In this document: positions 53,988 through 63,004 of the stretch, in pieces
How the letters are laid out: each line of letters begins with the position of its first letter
Numbering within the stretch: position 1 is the first letter of the stretch
Source of the DNA: Bradyrhizobium sp. AUGA SZCCT0158
GTDB lineage: Bacteria; Pseudomonadota; Alphaproteobacteria; Rhizobiales; Xanthobacteraceae
DNA: 64,000 nucleotides
Assembly (NCBI RefSeq): GCF_018130065.1
Contig: NZ_JAFCME010000004.1
Span: forward strand, 124,001-188,000
Reading direction: 5' to 3'
Notes under the pieces: model-generated
The model's database searches: none
What the model was told of the DNA's origin: nothing
What the model saw: only the letters and a program-made list of their open reading frames with translations
Translations under genes and position numbers: made by a program

Positions 53988-55721
53988 ATGACGAGTTTCC
54001 AGGAAGCGCGCGCCTTTCTGCTCAAGCACCGCACCGACTACGACACCGCGGTAAAGGGGTTCCGCTGGCCGGACCCTGTTCCGTTCAACTGGGCGCTGGA
54101 CTGGTTCGACGCCGAACTGGCCCGTAACGCCGACACCAAGGACCGCGCGGCGCTGTGGATCGTCGATTCCGGCATCGATAAGGAGATGAAGCTTTCCTTT
54201 GCCGCGCTGTCGCGCCGTTCCAACCAGGTCGCTAATTTCCTGCGCGCGCAGGGCCTGAAGCGCGGCGATCATCTGCTGCTGCTGCTCGGCAATGTCGTGC
54301 CGCTGTGGGAGACCATGCTGGCGGCGATGAAGCTTGGCGTCGTCGTGATCCCCGCAACCACGCTGCTGACGCCCGACGAACTGCGCGACCGGCTCGACCG
54401 CGGCCGCGCCAAGGTCGTGGTGGCCTCGCAGGATCAGGTCGCGAAATTCGCGAGCCTTGGTGCCGAGGGCCTGGTGCGCATCGTGGTCGGTGCGACCGCG
54501 AAGCACGACGGCTGGTTGCCGTTCGAAGAGTCCGCCAGCGCGTCCGAGACGTTTGCAACCGACGGCCCGACCAACGCCGACGATCCGCTGCTGCTCTATT
54601 TCACCTCGGGTACCACGGCAAAACCAAAGCTGGTGCGGCACAGCCAGCGCAGCTATCCCGTCGGCGCGTTGTCGACGATGTTCTGGCTCGGGCTGCAGCC
54701 GGGCGATGTGCACCTCAACATTTCCTCGCCGGGCTGGGCCAAGCACGCCTGGAGCTGTCTGTTCGCGCCATGGAACGCCGGCGCCACCGTGTTCGTGGTC
54801 AACCAGCCGCGCTTCGATGCCAAGTCATTGCTCGCCACCATCGGCCGCTGCGGCGTGACGACCCTCTGCGCGCCGCCGACGGTGTGGCGGCTGTTCATCC
54901 AGGAGAAGCTCGCGGACTTCAAGGTGAGCTTGCGCGAGGTCTGCGGCGCCGGCGAGCCGCTCAATCCCGAAGTCATCGATCAGGTGCAGAACGCCTGGGG
55001 CCTCACCATCCGCGACGGCTACGGCCAGACCGAAACCACGGCGCTCGCCGGCAATTCGCCGGGCCAGAAGGTCAAAGTCGGATCGATGGGCCGCCCGTTG
55101 CCCGGCTACCGCGTGCAGATCACGGACAATGACGGCCACGTCACCAAGGAGGGCGAGGTGACGCTGGTGCTCGGCGCGGACCGTCCGGCCGGCCTGATGC
55201 AGGGCTATCAAGGCGAGGACGGCAAACTGAGCGGCGCCGATGGCGACCTCTATCGCAGCGGCGATGTGGTGTTCGCCGATGACGAGGGGTATCTGACCTT
55301 CGTCGGCCGCTCCGACGACGTGTTCAAATCGTCCGACTACCGCATCAGCCCGTTCGAACTGGAAAGTGTGCTGCTGGAGCATGAATCGGTGGCGGAAGCC
55401 GCCGTCGTGCCCAGTCCCGATCCGATCCGGCTGGCAATCCCGAAGGCCTATGTGCTGCTGGTGGCCGGCGTGGAACGCTCGCCGGAGACCGCGCTGTCGA
55501 TCTTCAACCACCTGCACACGCGCCTTGCGCCGTTCAAGCGCATCCGGCGCATTGAACTGGTAACCGAATTGCCGAAGACGATTTCGGGAAAAATCCGCCG
55601 CGTGCAATTGCGGCGGCTGGAGCACGACGACAACCGCAGCGATGCGCTGCGCGGGACGGAATTCCGCGAAGAACAGTTTCCGGAGCTGCAGAAGGTGCGG
55701 ACCGCCGGATTGGAGACCTAA
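53988..55721 (+). CDS. AMP-binding acyl-CoA ligase
   Basis: A 577-residue adenylate-forming acyl-CoA synthetase. The P-loop YFTSGTTAKPKLVRHSQ, the GYGQTETT motif and the C-terminal PKTISGKIRRVQLRR with the catalytic Lys are all visible. The N-terminal LDWFDAELARNADTKDRAAL resembles medium-chain or acetoacetyl/benzoate-type ligases. The substrate is open. It begins 10 bases after mmsB with GGAGAG upstream, so it is in the valine operon or a continuation of it. Confidence 0.9.
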   Translation: MTSFQEARAFLLKHRTDYDTAVKGFRWPDPVPFNWALDWFDAELARNADTKDRAALWIVDSGIDKEMKLSFAALSRRSNQVANFLRAQGLKRGDHLLLLLGNVVPLWETMLAAMKLGVVVIPATTLLTPDELRDRLDRGRAKVVVASQDQVAKFASLGAEGLVRIVVGATAKHDGWLPFEESASASETFATDGPTNADDPLLLYFTSGTTAKPKLVRHSQRSYPVGALSTMFWLGLQPGDVHLNISSPGWAKHAWSCLFAPWNAGATVFVVNQPRFDAKSLLATIGRCGVTTLCAPPTVWRLFIQEKLADFKVSLREVCGAGEPLNPEVIDQVQNAWGLTIRDGYGQTETTALAGNSPGQKVKVGSMGRPLPGYRVQITDNDGHVTKEGEVTLVLGADRPAGLMQGYQGEDGKLSGADGDLYRSGDVVFADDEGYLTFVGRSDDVFKSSDYRISPFELESVLLEHESVAEAAVVPSPDPIRLAIPKAYVLLVAGVERSPETALSIFNHLHTRLAPFKRIRRIELVTELPKTISGKIRRVQLRRLEHDDNRSDALRGTEFREEQFPELQKVRTAGLET

Positions 55722-55724
55722 GTA

Positions 55725-56204
55725 ATGAATGAAGTCTGGAAGAAGCCGCCGGTGTCGTTCGAAGCCTATCAGGCCATGGTGGGCAAGGAAATCGGCGTCT
55801 CGTCCTGGCATCTGGTCGATCAGGCCAGGATCGACGTCTATGCCGACGTGATCGAGGACCACCAGTTCATCCATGTCGATCCCGAGCGCGCCAAGAAGGA
55901 AACCGCTTACGGCACAACCGTGGCGCACGGCTTTCTGACGATGTCGCTGCTGTCGATCATGTCCTATGAGGTGATGCCGGTCATCGAAGGCACCACGATG
56001 GGTGTGAATTACGGGTTCGACCGGCTGCGCTTCATGTCGCCGGTGCGCGCGGGCTCCCGCGTCCGCGGCCGTTTCACGCTGCTGGAGGCCACGCTGCGCA
56101 AGCCGAAGGAACTGCAGTCGCGCACCAATGTCACCGTCGAGATCGAGGGTGAAGCAAAGCCCGCTTTGGTCGCCAACTGGCTCGGTCTGATCTATTTCGC
56201 CTGA
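55725..56204 (+). CDS. MaoC-family acyl-CoA dehydratase
   Basis: A 159-residue hotdog hydratase. The hydratase motif is YADVIEDHQFIHVDPERAKK with THGFLT-like VAHGFLTMSLLS, where the Asp and His catalyse reversible hydration of an enoyl-CoA. It could supply the hydratase step that the valine operon otherwise lacks, although true methacrylyl-CoA hydratases are usually crotonases. It begins three bases after the ligase stop codon and so is translated from the same message. Confidence 0.9.
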   Translation: MNEVWKKPPVSFEAYQAMVGKEIGVSSWHLVDQARIDVYADVIEDHQFIHVDPERAKKETAYGTTVAHGFLTMSLLSIMSYEVMPVIEGTTMGVNYGFDRLRFMSPVRAGSRVRGRFTLLEATLRKPKELQSRTNVTVEIEGEAKPALVANWLGLIYFA

Positions 56205-56215
56205 GATTTTCTCTG

Positions 56216-56300
56216 TCATTGCCGGGCTTGACCCGGCAATCCATCACTGCTCAAAAACACTCGATTTTGGATGGATGCCCGGCACAAGGCCGGGCATGAC
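56216..56300. repeat. Palindromic intergenic repeat, CATTGCCGGGC type
   Basis: GCCGGGCTTGACCCGGC and GCCCGGCACAAGGCCGGGC hairpins, with GTCAT and ATGAC at the ends, are separated by TCCATC / GGATGG. Same family as 10016 and 50728. Confidence 0.82.
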
Positions 56301-56320
56301 GAGAACCAGGAATCTTACGC

Positions 56321-57238
56321 ATGACAATCAGGTTTGACGGACGCGTCGCAATCGTCACCGGCGCGGGCAATGGTCTGGGACGGGCGCATGCGCTGGGGCT
56401 GGCCAGCCGCGGCGCCAAGGTCGTGGTCAATGATTTCGGCGGCGCGCGCGACGGGACCGGCGGCTCGCTGACGCCCGCCGAGACCGTGGTCGAGGAAATC
56501 CGCAAAGCCGGCGGCACGGCGATGGCCGACGGCGCCGACGTCTCGAAGTTCGGACAGGTCACCGCGATGGTCGAGCGGGCCACGAAGGAGTGGGGCAGCG
56601 TCGATCTGTTGTGCGCCAACGCCGGCATCCTGCGAGACAAGTCGTTCGCAAAAATGGACATCGCCGACTTTGCCAAGGTGCTCGATGTCCATCTCGTCGG
56701 TACATTTTACTGCTGCAAGGCAGTGTGGGATGGCATGCGCGAGCGCAACTATGGGCGCATCGTGCTGACGACCTCTTCATCCGGCCTGTTCGGCAATTTC
56801 GGCCAGGCCAATTACGGCGCGGCCAAAGCCGGCATGGTAGGCCTGATGAACGTGCTGGCCGAGGAAGGCCGCAAGAACAACATCCGCGTCAACACGATCT
56901 CGCCGACCGCGGCGACGCGCATGACCGAAGAACTGCTGCCGCCACAGGCGCTGGCGCTGATGCGCCCCGAGGCGATTACGCCCGCGGTGGAATTTTTGCT
57001 GAGCGAGGACGCGCCGACCCGCACCATCATGGGCGCGGGTGCCGGCTCGTTTGCGGTGATCAAGGTCGTGGAAACCGAAGGCATCAACCTGCCGCAAGCC
57101 GAGTGGACGCCGGACGCCATCGCGGCGAACTTTGCCGCGATCGGCGATATGTCCACGGCGAAGGCGCTGCAGGGCGCGTTCGAGCAGACGCAGAAATATG
57201 TCGGGCAGGCGGCCGCGAAGGCGGGGATCAAGCTCTGA
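56321..57238 (+). CDS. SDR family hydroxyacyl-CoA dehydrogenase-like (MFE-2 type)
   Basis: A 305-residue short-chain dehydrogenase that resembles the (3R)-hydroxyacyl-CoA dehydrogenase domain of multifunctional enzyme 2. Cofactor motif GAGNGLGRAHALGLASRG, Asp-containing VVVNDFGGARDGTGG, Ser in TTSSSGLFGN and the catalytic YGAAKAGMVGL are visible. The extended C-terminus (GAGAGSFAVIKVVETEGINL) is as in that group. It would oxidise a 3-hydroxyacyl-CoA, fitting the neighbouring MaoC hydratase. It ends two bases before the next ATG. Confidence 0.88.
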   Translation: MTIRFDGRVAIVTGAGNGLGRAHALGLASRGAKVVVNDFGGARDGTGGSLTPAETVVEEIRKAGGTAMADGADVSKFGQVTAMVERATKEWGSVDLLCANAGILRDKSFAKMDIADFAKVLDVHLVGTFYCCKAVWDGMRERNYGRIVLTTSSSGLFGNFGQANYGAAKAGMVGLMNVLAEEGRKNNIRVNTISPTAATRMTEELLPPQALALMRPEAITPAVEFLLSEDAPTRTIMGAGAGSFAVIKVVETEGINLPQAEWTPDAIAANFAAIGDMSTAKALQGAFEQTQKYVGQAAAKAGIKL

Positions 57239-57240
57239 CG

Positions 57241-58470
57241 ATGGCTATCGCCGTCATCGGCGCCGGACCTGCCGGGCTGATGGCGGCCGAAGTGCTGGCG
57301 CAGGGCGGCGCTGCGGTCACCGTCTACGACACGATGCCCTCGGCCGGGCGCAAGTTCCTGATGGCCGGCCGGGGTGGGCTCAATCTGACGCACAGCGAGC
57401 CGCTGGCCGCCTTCGTTGCGCGCTACGGCAGCGCGCAGCCGCATCTCGCATCGGTCATCGAAGCGTTTCCGCCACAAGCGCTGCGCGACTGGAGCGAGGC
57501 GCAGGGGCAGCCAACTTTCGTCGGCTCCAGCGGCCGGGTTTTCCCGCAAGCATTCAAGGCGTCACCGTTGCTGCGGGCATGGCTGCGGAGGCTGGATTCG
57601 CAGGGCGTGCAGTTCGCGCTGCGCCATCGCTGGACCGGTTGGAGCGAAGACGGCCGCCTCCAGTTCCAGACACCGGACGGACCACGCGACATCGAAGCGA
57701 GCGCGACCGTACTGGCACTTGGCGGCGCAAGCTGGCCGCGGCTTGGCTCCGACGGCGTATGGGCGGAAACGCTCGCTGCCAAGGGCGTCAACATATCCCC
57801 GCTGCGTCCGGCAAATTCCGGCTTCACCGTCGCATGGTCCGATATTTTCCGCGATCGGTTCGAAGGCCAGCCGCTCAAGGGCGTAGCGCTGACGTTTGGA
57901 ACGCACAGCGTTCGCGGCGAAGCCATCGTCACCCGCACGGGTATCGAAGGTGGCGCGATCTATGCGCTGTCGGCGGAATTGCGCGAGGCGATCCTTGGCG
58001 CAGGGCAGGCGACGCTGCACGTCGCGCTGCGCCCCGATCTGGCGATCGAGGAATTGACCGCGCGGCTCTCTGCGCCAAAAGGTAAACAATCCCAGTCGAA
58101 CTTCCTGCGCAAGGCCGCGCATCTTTCGCCGGTCGCGATCGGATTGCTGCAGGAGGCGGCGAAGACGTCCGGCGTCTCGTTGGCTTCGCTATCGCCACTC
58201 GATCTCGCGCGACTGATCAATGCTGTGCCCGTAGAACTCAACGGCGTCGCACCGATCGCGCGCGCGATCTCGACCGCGGGCGGCATCGCCTTCGACGAAC
58301 TCGATGCCGACTTCATGATCCGCCGTTTGCCGGGCGTATTCGCGGCCGGCGAAATGCTGGATTGGGAAGCGCCGACCGGCGGCTATCTGCTGCAGGCGTC
58401 GTTTGCGACGGGTGCTGCCGCGGGCAGGGGTGTGTTGAAGTGGCTCAATCGTAGGATGGGTAGAGCGTAG
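57241..58470 (+). CDS. HI0933/TIGR03862-like flavoprotein
   Basis: A 409-residue NAD(P)/FAD-dependent protein of the HI0933-like family, known as putative aminoacetone or oxidoreductase-like flavoproteins without a firm role. The dinucleotide motif is AIAVIGAGPAGLMAAEVLAQ, followed by GRKFLMAGRGGLNLTHSE and, near the C-terminus, TAGGIAFDELD and GEMLDWEAPTGGY. ATG 57241 is used. The final residues RRMGRA and the TAG stop lie inside the palindromic repeat at 58451-58534, so the C-terminal end was set by that element. Translation is probably coupled to the SDR. Confidence 0.85.
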   Translation: MAIAVIGAGPAGLMAAEVLAQGGAAVTVYDTMPSAGRKFLMAGRGGLNLTHSEPLAAFVARYGSAQPHLASVIEAFPPQALRDWSEAQGQPTFVGSSGRVFPQAFKASPLLRAWLRRLDSQGVQFALRHRWTGWSEDGRLQFQTPDGPRDIEASATVLALGGASWPRLGSDGVWAETLAAKGVNISPLRPANSGFTVAWSDIFRDRFEGQPLKGVALTFGTHSVRGEAIVTRTGIEGGAIYALSAELREAILGAGQATLHVALRPDLAIEELTARLSAPKGKQSQSNFLRKAAHLSPVAIGLLQEAAKTSGVSLASLSPLDLARLINAVPVELNGVAPIARAISTAGGIAFDELDADFMIRRLPGVFAAGEMLDWEAPTGGYLLQASFATGAAAGRGVLKWLNRRMGRA

Positions 58471-58534
58471 CGAAACCCATCACATCATGTCACGGGGATA
58501 GATGATGGGTTTCGCTCCGCTCTACCCATCCTAC
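58451..58534. repeat. Palindromic repeat, GTAGGATGGGTAGAGCG type, copy 1
   Basis: The outer arms GTAGGATGGGTAGAGCG and CGCTCTACCCATCCTAC are inverted copies, with AGCGAAACCCATC / GATGGGTTTCGCT inside. It contains the stop codon of the flavoprotein gene. A related copy lies at 59639-59717 on the other side of the next gene. Confidence 0.88.
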
Positions 58535-58542
58535 GGACTGGA

Positions 58543-59625
58543 TCACCGCAGCTTCCCCCGCGCCGCCACCGGCAGCGTCCCAAGAATCTCCTCGCCGCGG
58601 ACCATCACCACTTCGTCCATCATGTTGACGACGACGCAGACGTGGTTTGGCACGATGCGCACGACGTCGCCGACGTTCGGGCGTGTATTGCTGCGGGTGA
58701 GGTCGAGAAAGCCATGCTCCTCGGCGAAGCGCGCGATCTTGGCTTCGGGATGTTCGAGGATCAGGCCGTGGCCTTCCAGCCCGCCGCCGGTGTCCGACGT
58801 CAGCGTCTTGGAGCCGGCATCGAGGATGCCGCGATCCGGGCCGGCGCGGCTGACGACCGTCGAATAGATGCTGAGGGCGCAATCGTCCCAACTGGCGACG
58901 CCGGCCGCGACCTGCATGCGGTCGTTGTAGATATAGGTGCCGGGCCGATGCTCGGTGGCGCCCTTGAGCTTGCCGACGTTCTTCATGTTCGGCGAGCCAC
59001 CGGTCGAGACCATCGTGGCATCGAGGCCGTGGGCGCGGACGCCGGCCAGCGCCTCGTCAAAGAATTTTTGTGCCTCGGCCCAGCCGGTTTCGGTCGGGTA
59101 CAGCATGAAGCCGGCGAATTTCAGTCCCTTGGAGCCCGCGATCTCGCGTGCCAGCGCAATGGCTTCGGCAGGCGTCTCGACGCCGGCGCGCTTGCGTCCG
59201 GTGTCGCATTCGACCACCACCGACAGCGGACGGCCTGAGGCCGCGGCGGCCTGCGGCAGGCCCGCCACCACGACGGAATTGTCGCAGGCAACCGTCATGT
59301 TGGCCTTGCCCTGCAGCGCGCCGAGCCTCGCCATCTTCTCTTCGCCGATCAGATTGTAGCTGATCAGGATGTCGTCGATCCCGGCGTCTGCCATCACTTC
59401 GGCCTCGCCCAGCTTCTGGCAGGTCACGCCCTTGGCGCCGGCCTTGATCTGCATCGTCGCCAGCAAGGGGCTCTTGTGGGTCTTGATATGCGGCCGGTTG
59501 GCGACGCCAGCGGCATCGCAAGCCGCCTGGATGCGCGCGATGTTGCGCTCGACCCGGTCCATGTCGATCACGGCGGCGGGTGTGCCGTATTCACGGGCGA
59601 TCTTGGCGGCGAGGGGTGTGGTCAT
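58543..59625 (-). CDS. DSD1-family PLP enzyme (D-threonine aldolase/D-serine dehydratase-like)
   Basis: A 360-residue fold-type III PLP enzyme with an alanine-racemase-like N-terminal domain. The PLP Lys is in RPHIKTHKSPLLA, and GVTCQKLGEAEVM follows. The C-terminal beta domain with RPNVGDVVRIVPNHVCVVVN contains the His and Cys that bind the activating metal. The reaction is probably cleavage or dehydration of a beta-hydroxy D-amino acid. GAGGAAACC precedes ATG 59625. Each side of the gene has a copy of the same palindromic repeat family. Confidence 0.9.
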   Translation of the reverse strand: MTTPLAAKIAREYGTPAAVIDMDRVERNIARIQAACDAAGVANRPHIKTHKSPLLATMQIKAGAKGVTCQKLGEAEVMADAGIDDILISYNLIGEEKMARLGALQGKANMTVACDNSVVVAGLPQAAAASGRPLSVVVECDTGRKRAGVETPAEAIALAREIAGSKGLKFAGFMLYPTETGWAEAQKFFDEALAGVRAHGLDATMVSTGGSPNMKNVGKLKGATEHRPGTYIYNDRMQVAAGVASWDDCALSIYSTVVSRAGPDRGILDAGSKTLTSDTGGGLEGHGLILEHPEAKIARFAEEHGFLDLTRSNTRPNVGDVVRIVPNHVCVVVNMMDEVVMVRGEEILGTLPVAARGKLR

Positions 59626-59638
59626 GGTTTCCTCAATT

Positions 59639-59717
59639 GTAGGATGGGTAGAGCGCAGCGCCCATCAAACATTATCCACGGGGCATGATGGGTATCGCTT
59701 CGCTCCACCCATCCTAC
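59639..59717. repeat. Palindromic repeat, GTAGGATGGGTAGAGCG type, copy 2
   Basis: Arms GTAGGATGGGTAGAGCGCAG and its less exact inverse ending ACCCATCCTAC. It lies between the DSD1-family gene and the end of the ABC-F gene, starting 14 bases from the DSD1 start. Confidence 0.85.
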
Positions 59718-59720
59718 GAT

Positions 59721-61532
59721 TCATGCCTGTTCAATCTCTTCCCGAAGCACTTCAAGCTCCAGCCACTTGTCCTCGGCTTCCTGTAAGTCCTTCTGCGCCT
59801 TTGTAAGCGCATCGGAGGCGGAATCAAACTTCTTGCGGTTCTTCTTGTAGAGATCGGTATCGTCGAGAATGCGCTGTTGCTTGGCGATCTCGGCTTGCAG
59901 CTTCGCCATGGTCTTGGGCAGCGTTTCCAGCGCGTGCTTCTCGTTGAAATTCAGGCGCCGTTTCGGTCCGGTCGAAGGCGATCCAGCGGCAACCCTCGCT
60001 TCCCGCTTCTCTTCGGCGACCTTGACCGCTTCGCGCTTCAGATCCGCGCCGCGCTGCGCCAGCATGTCGGTGTAGCCGCCGGCATATTCGATCCAGCGCC
60101 CATCGCCTTCGGGCGCGATCACGGAGGTCACGACGCGGTCGAGAAAGTCGCGGTCATGGCTGATCAGGATCACGGTGCCTTCGTAGTCGCCGAGCATTTC
60201 CTCGAGCACGTCGAGGGTTTCGAGGTCGAGATCGTTGGTTGGTTCGTCCAGCACCAGCAGGTTGGAAGCTTTTGCCAGTGAACGCGCCAGCATCAGCCGG
60301 CCGCGTTCGCCGCCGGACAATACTTCCAGCGGCGTGCGCATCTGCTCCTGCGCGAACAGAAAGTCCTTCATGTAGCTGACGACATGCTTCGGCTTGCCGC
60401 CGATCATGACATGGTCGCTGCCGCCGCCGGTCAGGGCATCGGCCAGCGTCGACTTGGGGTCGAGGCTTTCGCGGTGCTGGTCCAGCGTCGCCATTTCGAT
60501 GTTGGCACCGAGCCGGATCGTGCCGCTGTCGGGCGGGCTGCCGCCGGTCAGCATATCAATGAGCGTGGTCTTGCCGGCGCCGTTCGGCCCGACGATGCCG
60601 ATGCGGTCGCCGCGCTGCACCCGGATCGAGAACCCTTCGACGATTTTGCGGTCGCCAAACGATTTGCCGATGTTCTTGGCCTCGATCACCAGCTTGCCCG
60701 ATTTGTCCGCTTCGGCGGCGGCGAGGCTGGCGTTGCCGGTCGCGCCGCGATAGGTCCGCCGCTGATCACGCAGGGCATGCAGATTACCGAGCCGCTTGAC
60801 GTTGCGCTTGCGGCGGCCGGAGACGCCGTAGCGCAGCCAATGCTCTTCATTGACGATCTTGCGGTCAAGCTTGTGCTGGTCGCGTTCTTCCTCGGCCAGC
60901 ACTTCGTCGCGCCAGGCCTCGAATGCGGAAAAGCCGCGGTCGATCTGCCTGATCTGGCCGCGGTCGAGCCAGGCGGTGGAGCGCGACAGGTTCGAGAGGA
61001 AGCGGCGGTCGTGGCTGATGATGACCAGCGCACAGCGCCGGCTCTCCAATTCGCCTTCCAGCCATTCGATGGTGGTGAGATCGAGATGGTTGGTCGGCTC
61101 GTCCAGCAGCAGAATGTCGGGGGCGGGCGCCAGCACCCGCGCCAGCGCCGCGCGGCGGGCTTCACCGCCCGAGACATGGGCGGGATCTTCATCGCCGCTC
61201 AAGCCCAGCTGCTCGATGAGATAGCGCGCCTGATAATGGTCGTCGCCCGGATTGAGTCCGGCCTCGACATAGGCCAGCGTCGTCTTGTGCGCGCCGAAAT
61301 CAGGCTCCTGCGGTAGATAGCGGATCGTGGCGCCGGGCTGCACGAAGCGGCTGCCGCTGTCGGGCTCGACTAACCCGGCGGCGATCTTCAGCAGCGTCGA
61401 TTTGCCGGAGCCGTTGCGGCCGATCAGGCACACGCGCTCGGCCGTCGACACGGACAATTCCACGCCCGACAACAGCGGCGTGCCGCCAAAGGTCAGCGCG
61501 ATATCTTTCAACTGGATCAGCGGCGGCGGCAT
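59721..61532 (-). CDS. ABC-F family ATPase (Uup-like)
   Basis: A 603-residue soluble protein with two ATP-binding cassettes and no membrane span. Walker A motifs are GRNGSGKST and GPNGAGKTT; signatures are VSGGEARRAALA and LSGGERGRLML; Walker B ends ILLLDEPTNHLDL and LLVLDEPTNDLDL. The C-terminal coiled coil (KLQAEIAKQQRILDD and ALTKAQKDLQEAED) is as in Uup. ABC-F proteins act on ribosomes or, for Uup, in DNA and branch-intermediate metabolism. It is next to the UPF0178 gene, eight bases apart. Confidence 0.95.
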   Translation of the reverse strand: MPPPLIQLKDIALTFGGTPLLSGVELSVSTAERVCLIGRNGSGKSTLLKIAAGLVEPDSGSRFVQPGATIRYLPQEPDFGAHKTTLAYVEAGLNPGDDHYQARYLIEQLGLSGDEDPAHVSGGEARRAALARVLAPAPDILLLDEPTNHLDLTTIEWLEGELESRRCALVIISHDRRFLSNLSRSTAWLDRGQIRQIDRGFSAFEAWRDEVLAEEERDQHKLDRKIVNEEHWLRYGVSGRRKRNVKRLGNLHALRDQRRTYRGATGNASLAAAEADKSGKLVIEAKNIGKSFGDRKIVEGFSIRVQRGDRIGIVGPNGAGKTTLIDMLTGGSPPDSGTIRLGANIEMATLDQHRESLDPKSTLADALTGGGSDHVMIGGKPKHVVSYMKDFLFAQEQMRTPLEVLSGGERGRLMLARSLAKASNLLVLDEPTNDLDLETLDVLEEMLGDYEGTVILISHDRDFLDRVVTSVIAPEGDGRWIEYAGGYTDMLAQRGADLKREAVKVAEEKREARVAAGSPSTGPKRRLNFNEKHALETLPKTMAKLQAEIAKQQRILDDTDLYKKNRKKFDSASDALTKAQKDLQEAEDKWLELEVLREEIEQA

Positions 61533-61540
61533 CGTTCAGC

Positions 61541-62035
61541 TCAATTCTGGTTCGGCGCAGGCTGCGAGGCCCGCTGACGCTGGATGCGCCGGATGGTCTG
61601 GTCGAGCGCGGAGAGGAACGCCGAGCGGTCGCGCGGGGCGAACGATTTCGGTCCGCCCGTCACTTCACCCGACGAACGCAGATCGGTCATCAGATTGCGT
61701 ACCGCGAGCGTCATGCCGATCGATTGTTCGGTGAACGGCTTGCCGTTCGGTGCCAGCACCTCGGCGCCGGCCTTCACGCAACGGCTCGCCAGCGGAATAT
61801 CGGAGGTGATGACGATATCGCCCCTGCCGGCGCGTTCCGCAATCCAGTCGTCAGCGGCGTCCATCCCGGCGCCGGCGGCGATCCGCTCGATCAGCGGATC
61901 CTGCGGCACGCGGATGAAATTGCCCGCGACCACGCTGACGGGCAGGCCGTGCCGGCTCGCGACCTTATAGATCTCGTCCTTGACCGGGCAGGCGTCGGCG
62001 TCGACATAGATGCGGGTAGGATTCAAGTCGGGCAC
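61541..62035 (-). CDS. UPF0178 (YaiI/YqxD) family protein
   Basis: A protein of about 164 residues with the DUF188 form. Near the start [19 protein letters not shown] has the acidic residues of a PIN-like fold, followed by [20 protein letters not shown] and [19 protein letters not shown]. The function is not established. No ATG lies close to the family start: GTG 62035 or TTG 62026 are the best candidates. A longer frame to ATG 62215 is antisense to the start of the hotdog gene and is not favoured. The C-terminal Lys/Gln region is short. Confidence 0.8.
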   Translation of the reverse strand: MPDLNPTRIYVDADACPVKDEIYKVASRHGLPVSVVAGNFIRVPQDPLIERIAAGAGMDAADDWIAERAGRGDIVITSDIPLASRCVKAGAEVLAPNGKPFTEQSIGMTLAVRNLMTDLRSSGEVTGGPKSFAPRDRSAFLSALDQTIRRIQRQRASQPAPNQN

Positions 62036-62201
62036 TTCAGTCGGTTTATCGGGGTTGGATTCGGTCTCGTCGTCTCGTCCGCGCGTGGTACTCCATGGGG
62101 CGGAAAAAGGCGAGGAAAACAGGCCGGGGAACACGCTTGCCACGACACTTTCTTTGCGTACGATAACGCCCGGAAACAACAAGAAAATAGAGGAAACGGG
62201 C

Positions 62202-63002
62202 ATGACAAGCCGCATTGGGCCGTATCGCGTCTCGGCCTACAACACTTCCAAGCATTCCGAGAACAAGATGCACGATGACACGGTGGCGAAGCGCTATGGT
62301 TTTAGCGGCGGTCTGGTGCCCGGTGTCGATGTCATGGCTTACATGATGCACCTGCCGGTCGCAAAATGGGGCCGTGCCTTTCTCGAGCGTGGCCTGATCG
62401 AGGCGCGCTTCGTCAAGCCGGTCTATGACGGCGAGCAGGCGGATGTCATGGGCGAAGAAAGCAACGGCGTGCTCGAGCTCCAGGTCGAGAGCCGGGGAGA
62501 TCTTTGTGCCACCGGCACCGCGTCGTTGCCGGCGGCGGCGCCAGCATTCTCCCTTACCGACTTTGTCGAGGTCGCAGCCGCAGGCGAGCGCAAGCCGGTC
62601 GATGCGTCGTCCTATGCACTTGATAAATGGCTCGGCGCGGCGCCGCGCACCTGGGCGACGGACGCGGCAAAACAATATCTGGCGGATATTCGCGAAACCG
62701 AAGCGATCTACGCGCAGGAAGGACTCGGCCACCCCGGCCTGTTGCCGCGGGTGATGAACATGGTGCTCGTCGACAACGCCATCATGGGCCCATGGATTCA
62801 TGTCGGCACAAGGATGCAGCTCCTGTCCGCGGCCCGCAACGGCGATGAATTGACCGCGCGTGCCAAAGTGATCGGCAATTACGACAAGAAGGGGCACCGT
62901 TTCGTCGAACTCGACGCGCTGGTGGTTGCCAACGGCAAGACGCCACTGGCGCATTGCCACCACACCGCGATCTACCAGCCGCGCGAACAGGTGGCGGCAT
63001 AA
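62202..63002 (+). CDS. Hotdog/MaoC-like protein
   Basis: A 266-residue protein of double hotdog form. The N-terminal half carries [19 protein letters not shown], similar to the enoyl-CoA hydratase-2 binding region, and the second half has [20 protein letters not shown] and [19 protein letters not shown]. The catalytic Asp/His pair of MaoC enzymes is not evident, so it may bind acyl-CoA without hydration. AGAGGAAA precedes ATG 62202. It is followed two bases later by the DsbA-like isomerase gene. Confidence 0.78.
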   Translation: MTSRIGPYRVSAYNTSKHSENKMHDDTVAKRYGFSGGLVPGVDVMAYMMHLPVAKWGRAFLERGLIEARFVKPVYDGEQADVMGEESNGVLELQVESRGDLCATGTASLPAAAPAFSLTDFVEVAAAGERKPVDASSYALDKWLGAAPRTWATDAAKQYLADIRETEAIYAQEGLGHPGLLPRVMNMVLVDNAIMGPWIHVGTRMQLLSAARNGDELTARAKVIGNYDKKGHRFVELDALVVANGKTPLAHCHHTAIYQPREQVAA

Positions 63003-63004
63003 CC

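Noticed and set aside
54825..56219. 464-codon minus-strand frame over the ligase end and MaoC gene
   Set aside because: It spans two genes with good motifs on the other strand.
62036..62215. N-terminal extension of the UPF0178 gene to ATG 62215
   Set aside because: It is antisense to the ribosome site and start of the hotdog gene and lies before the family start.
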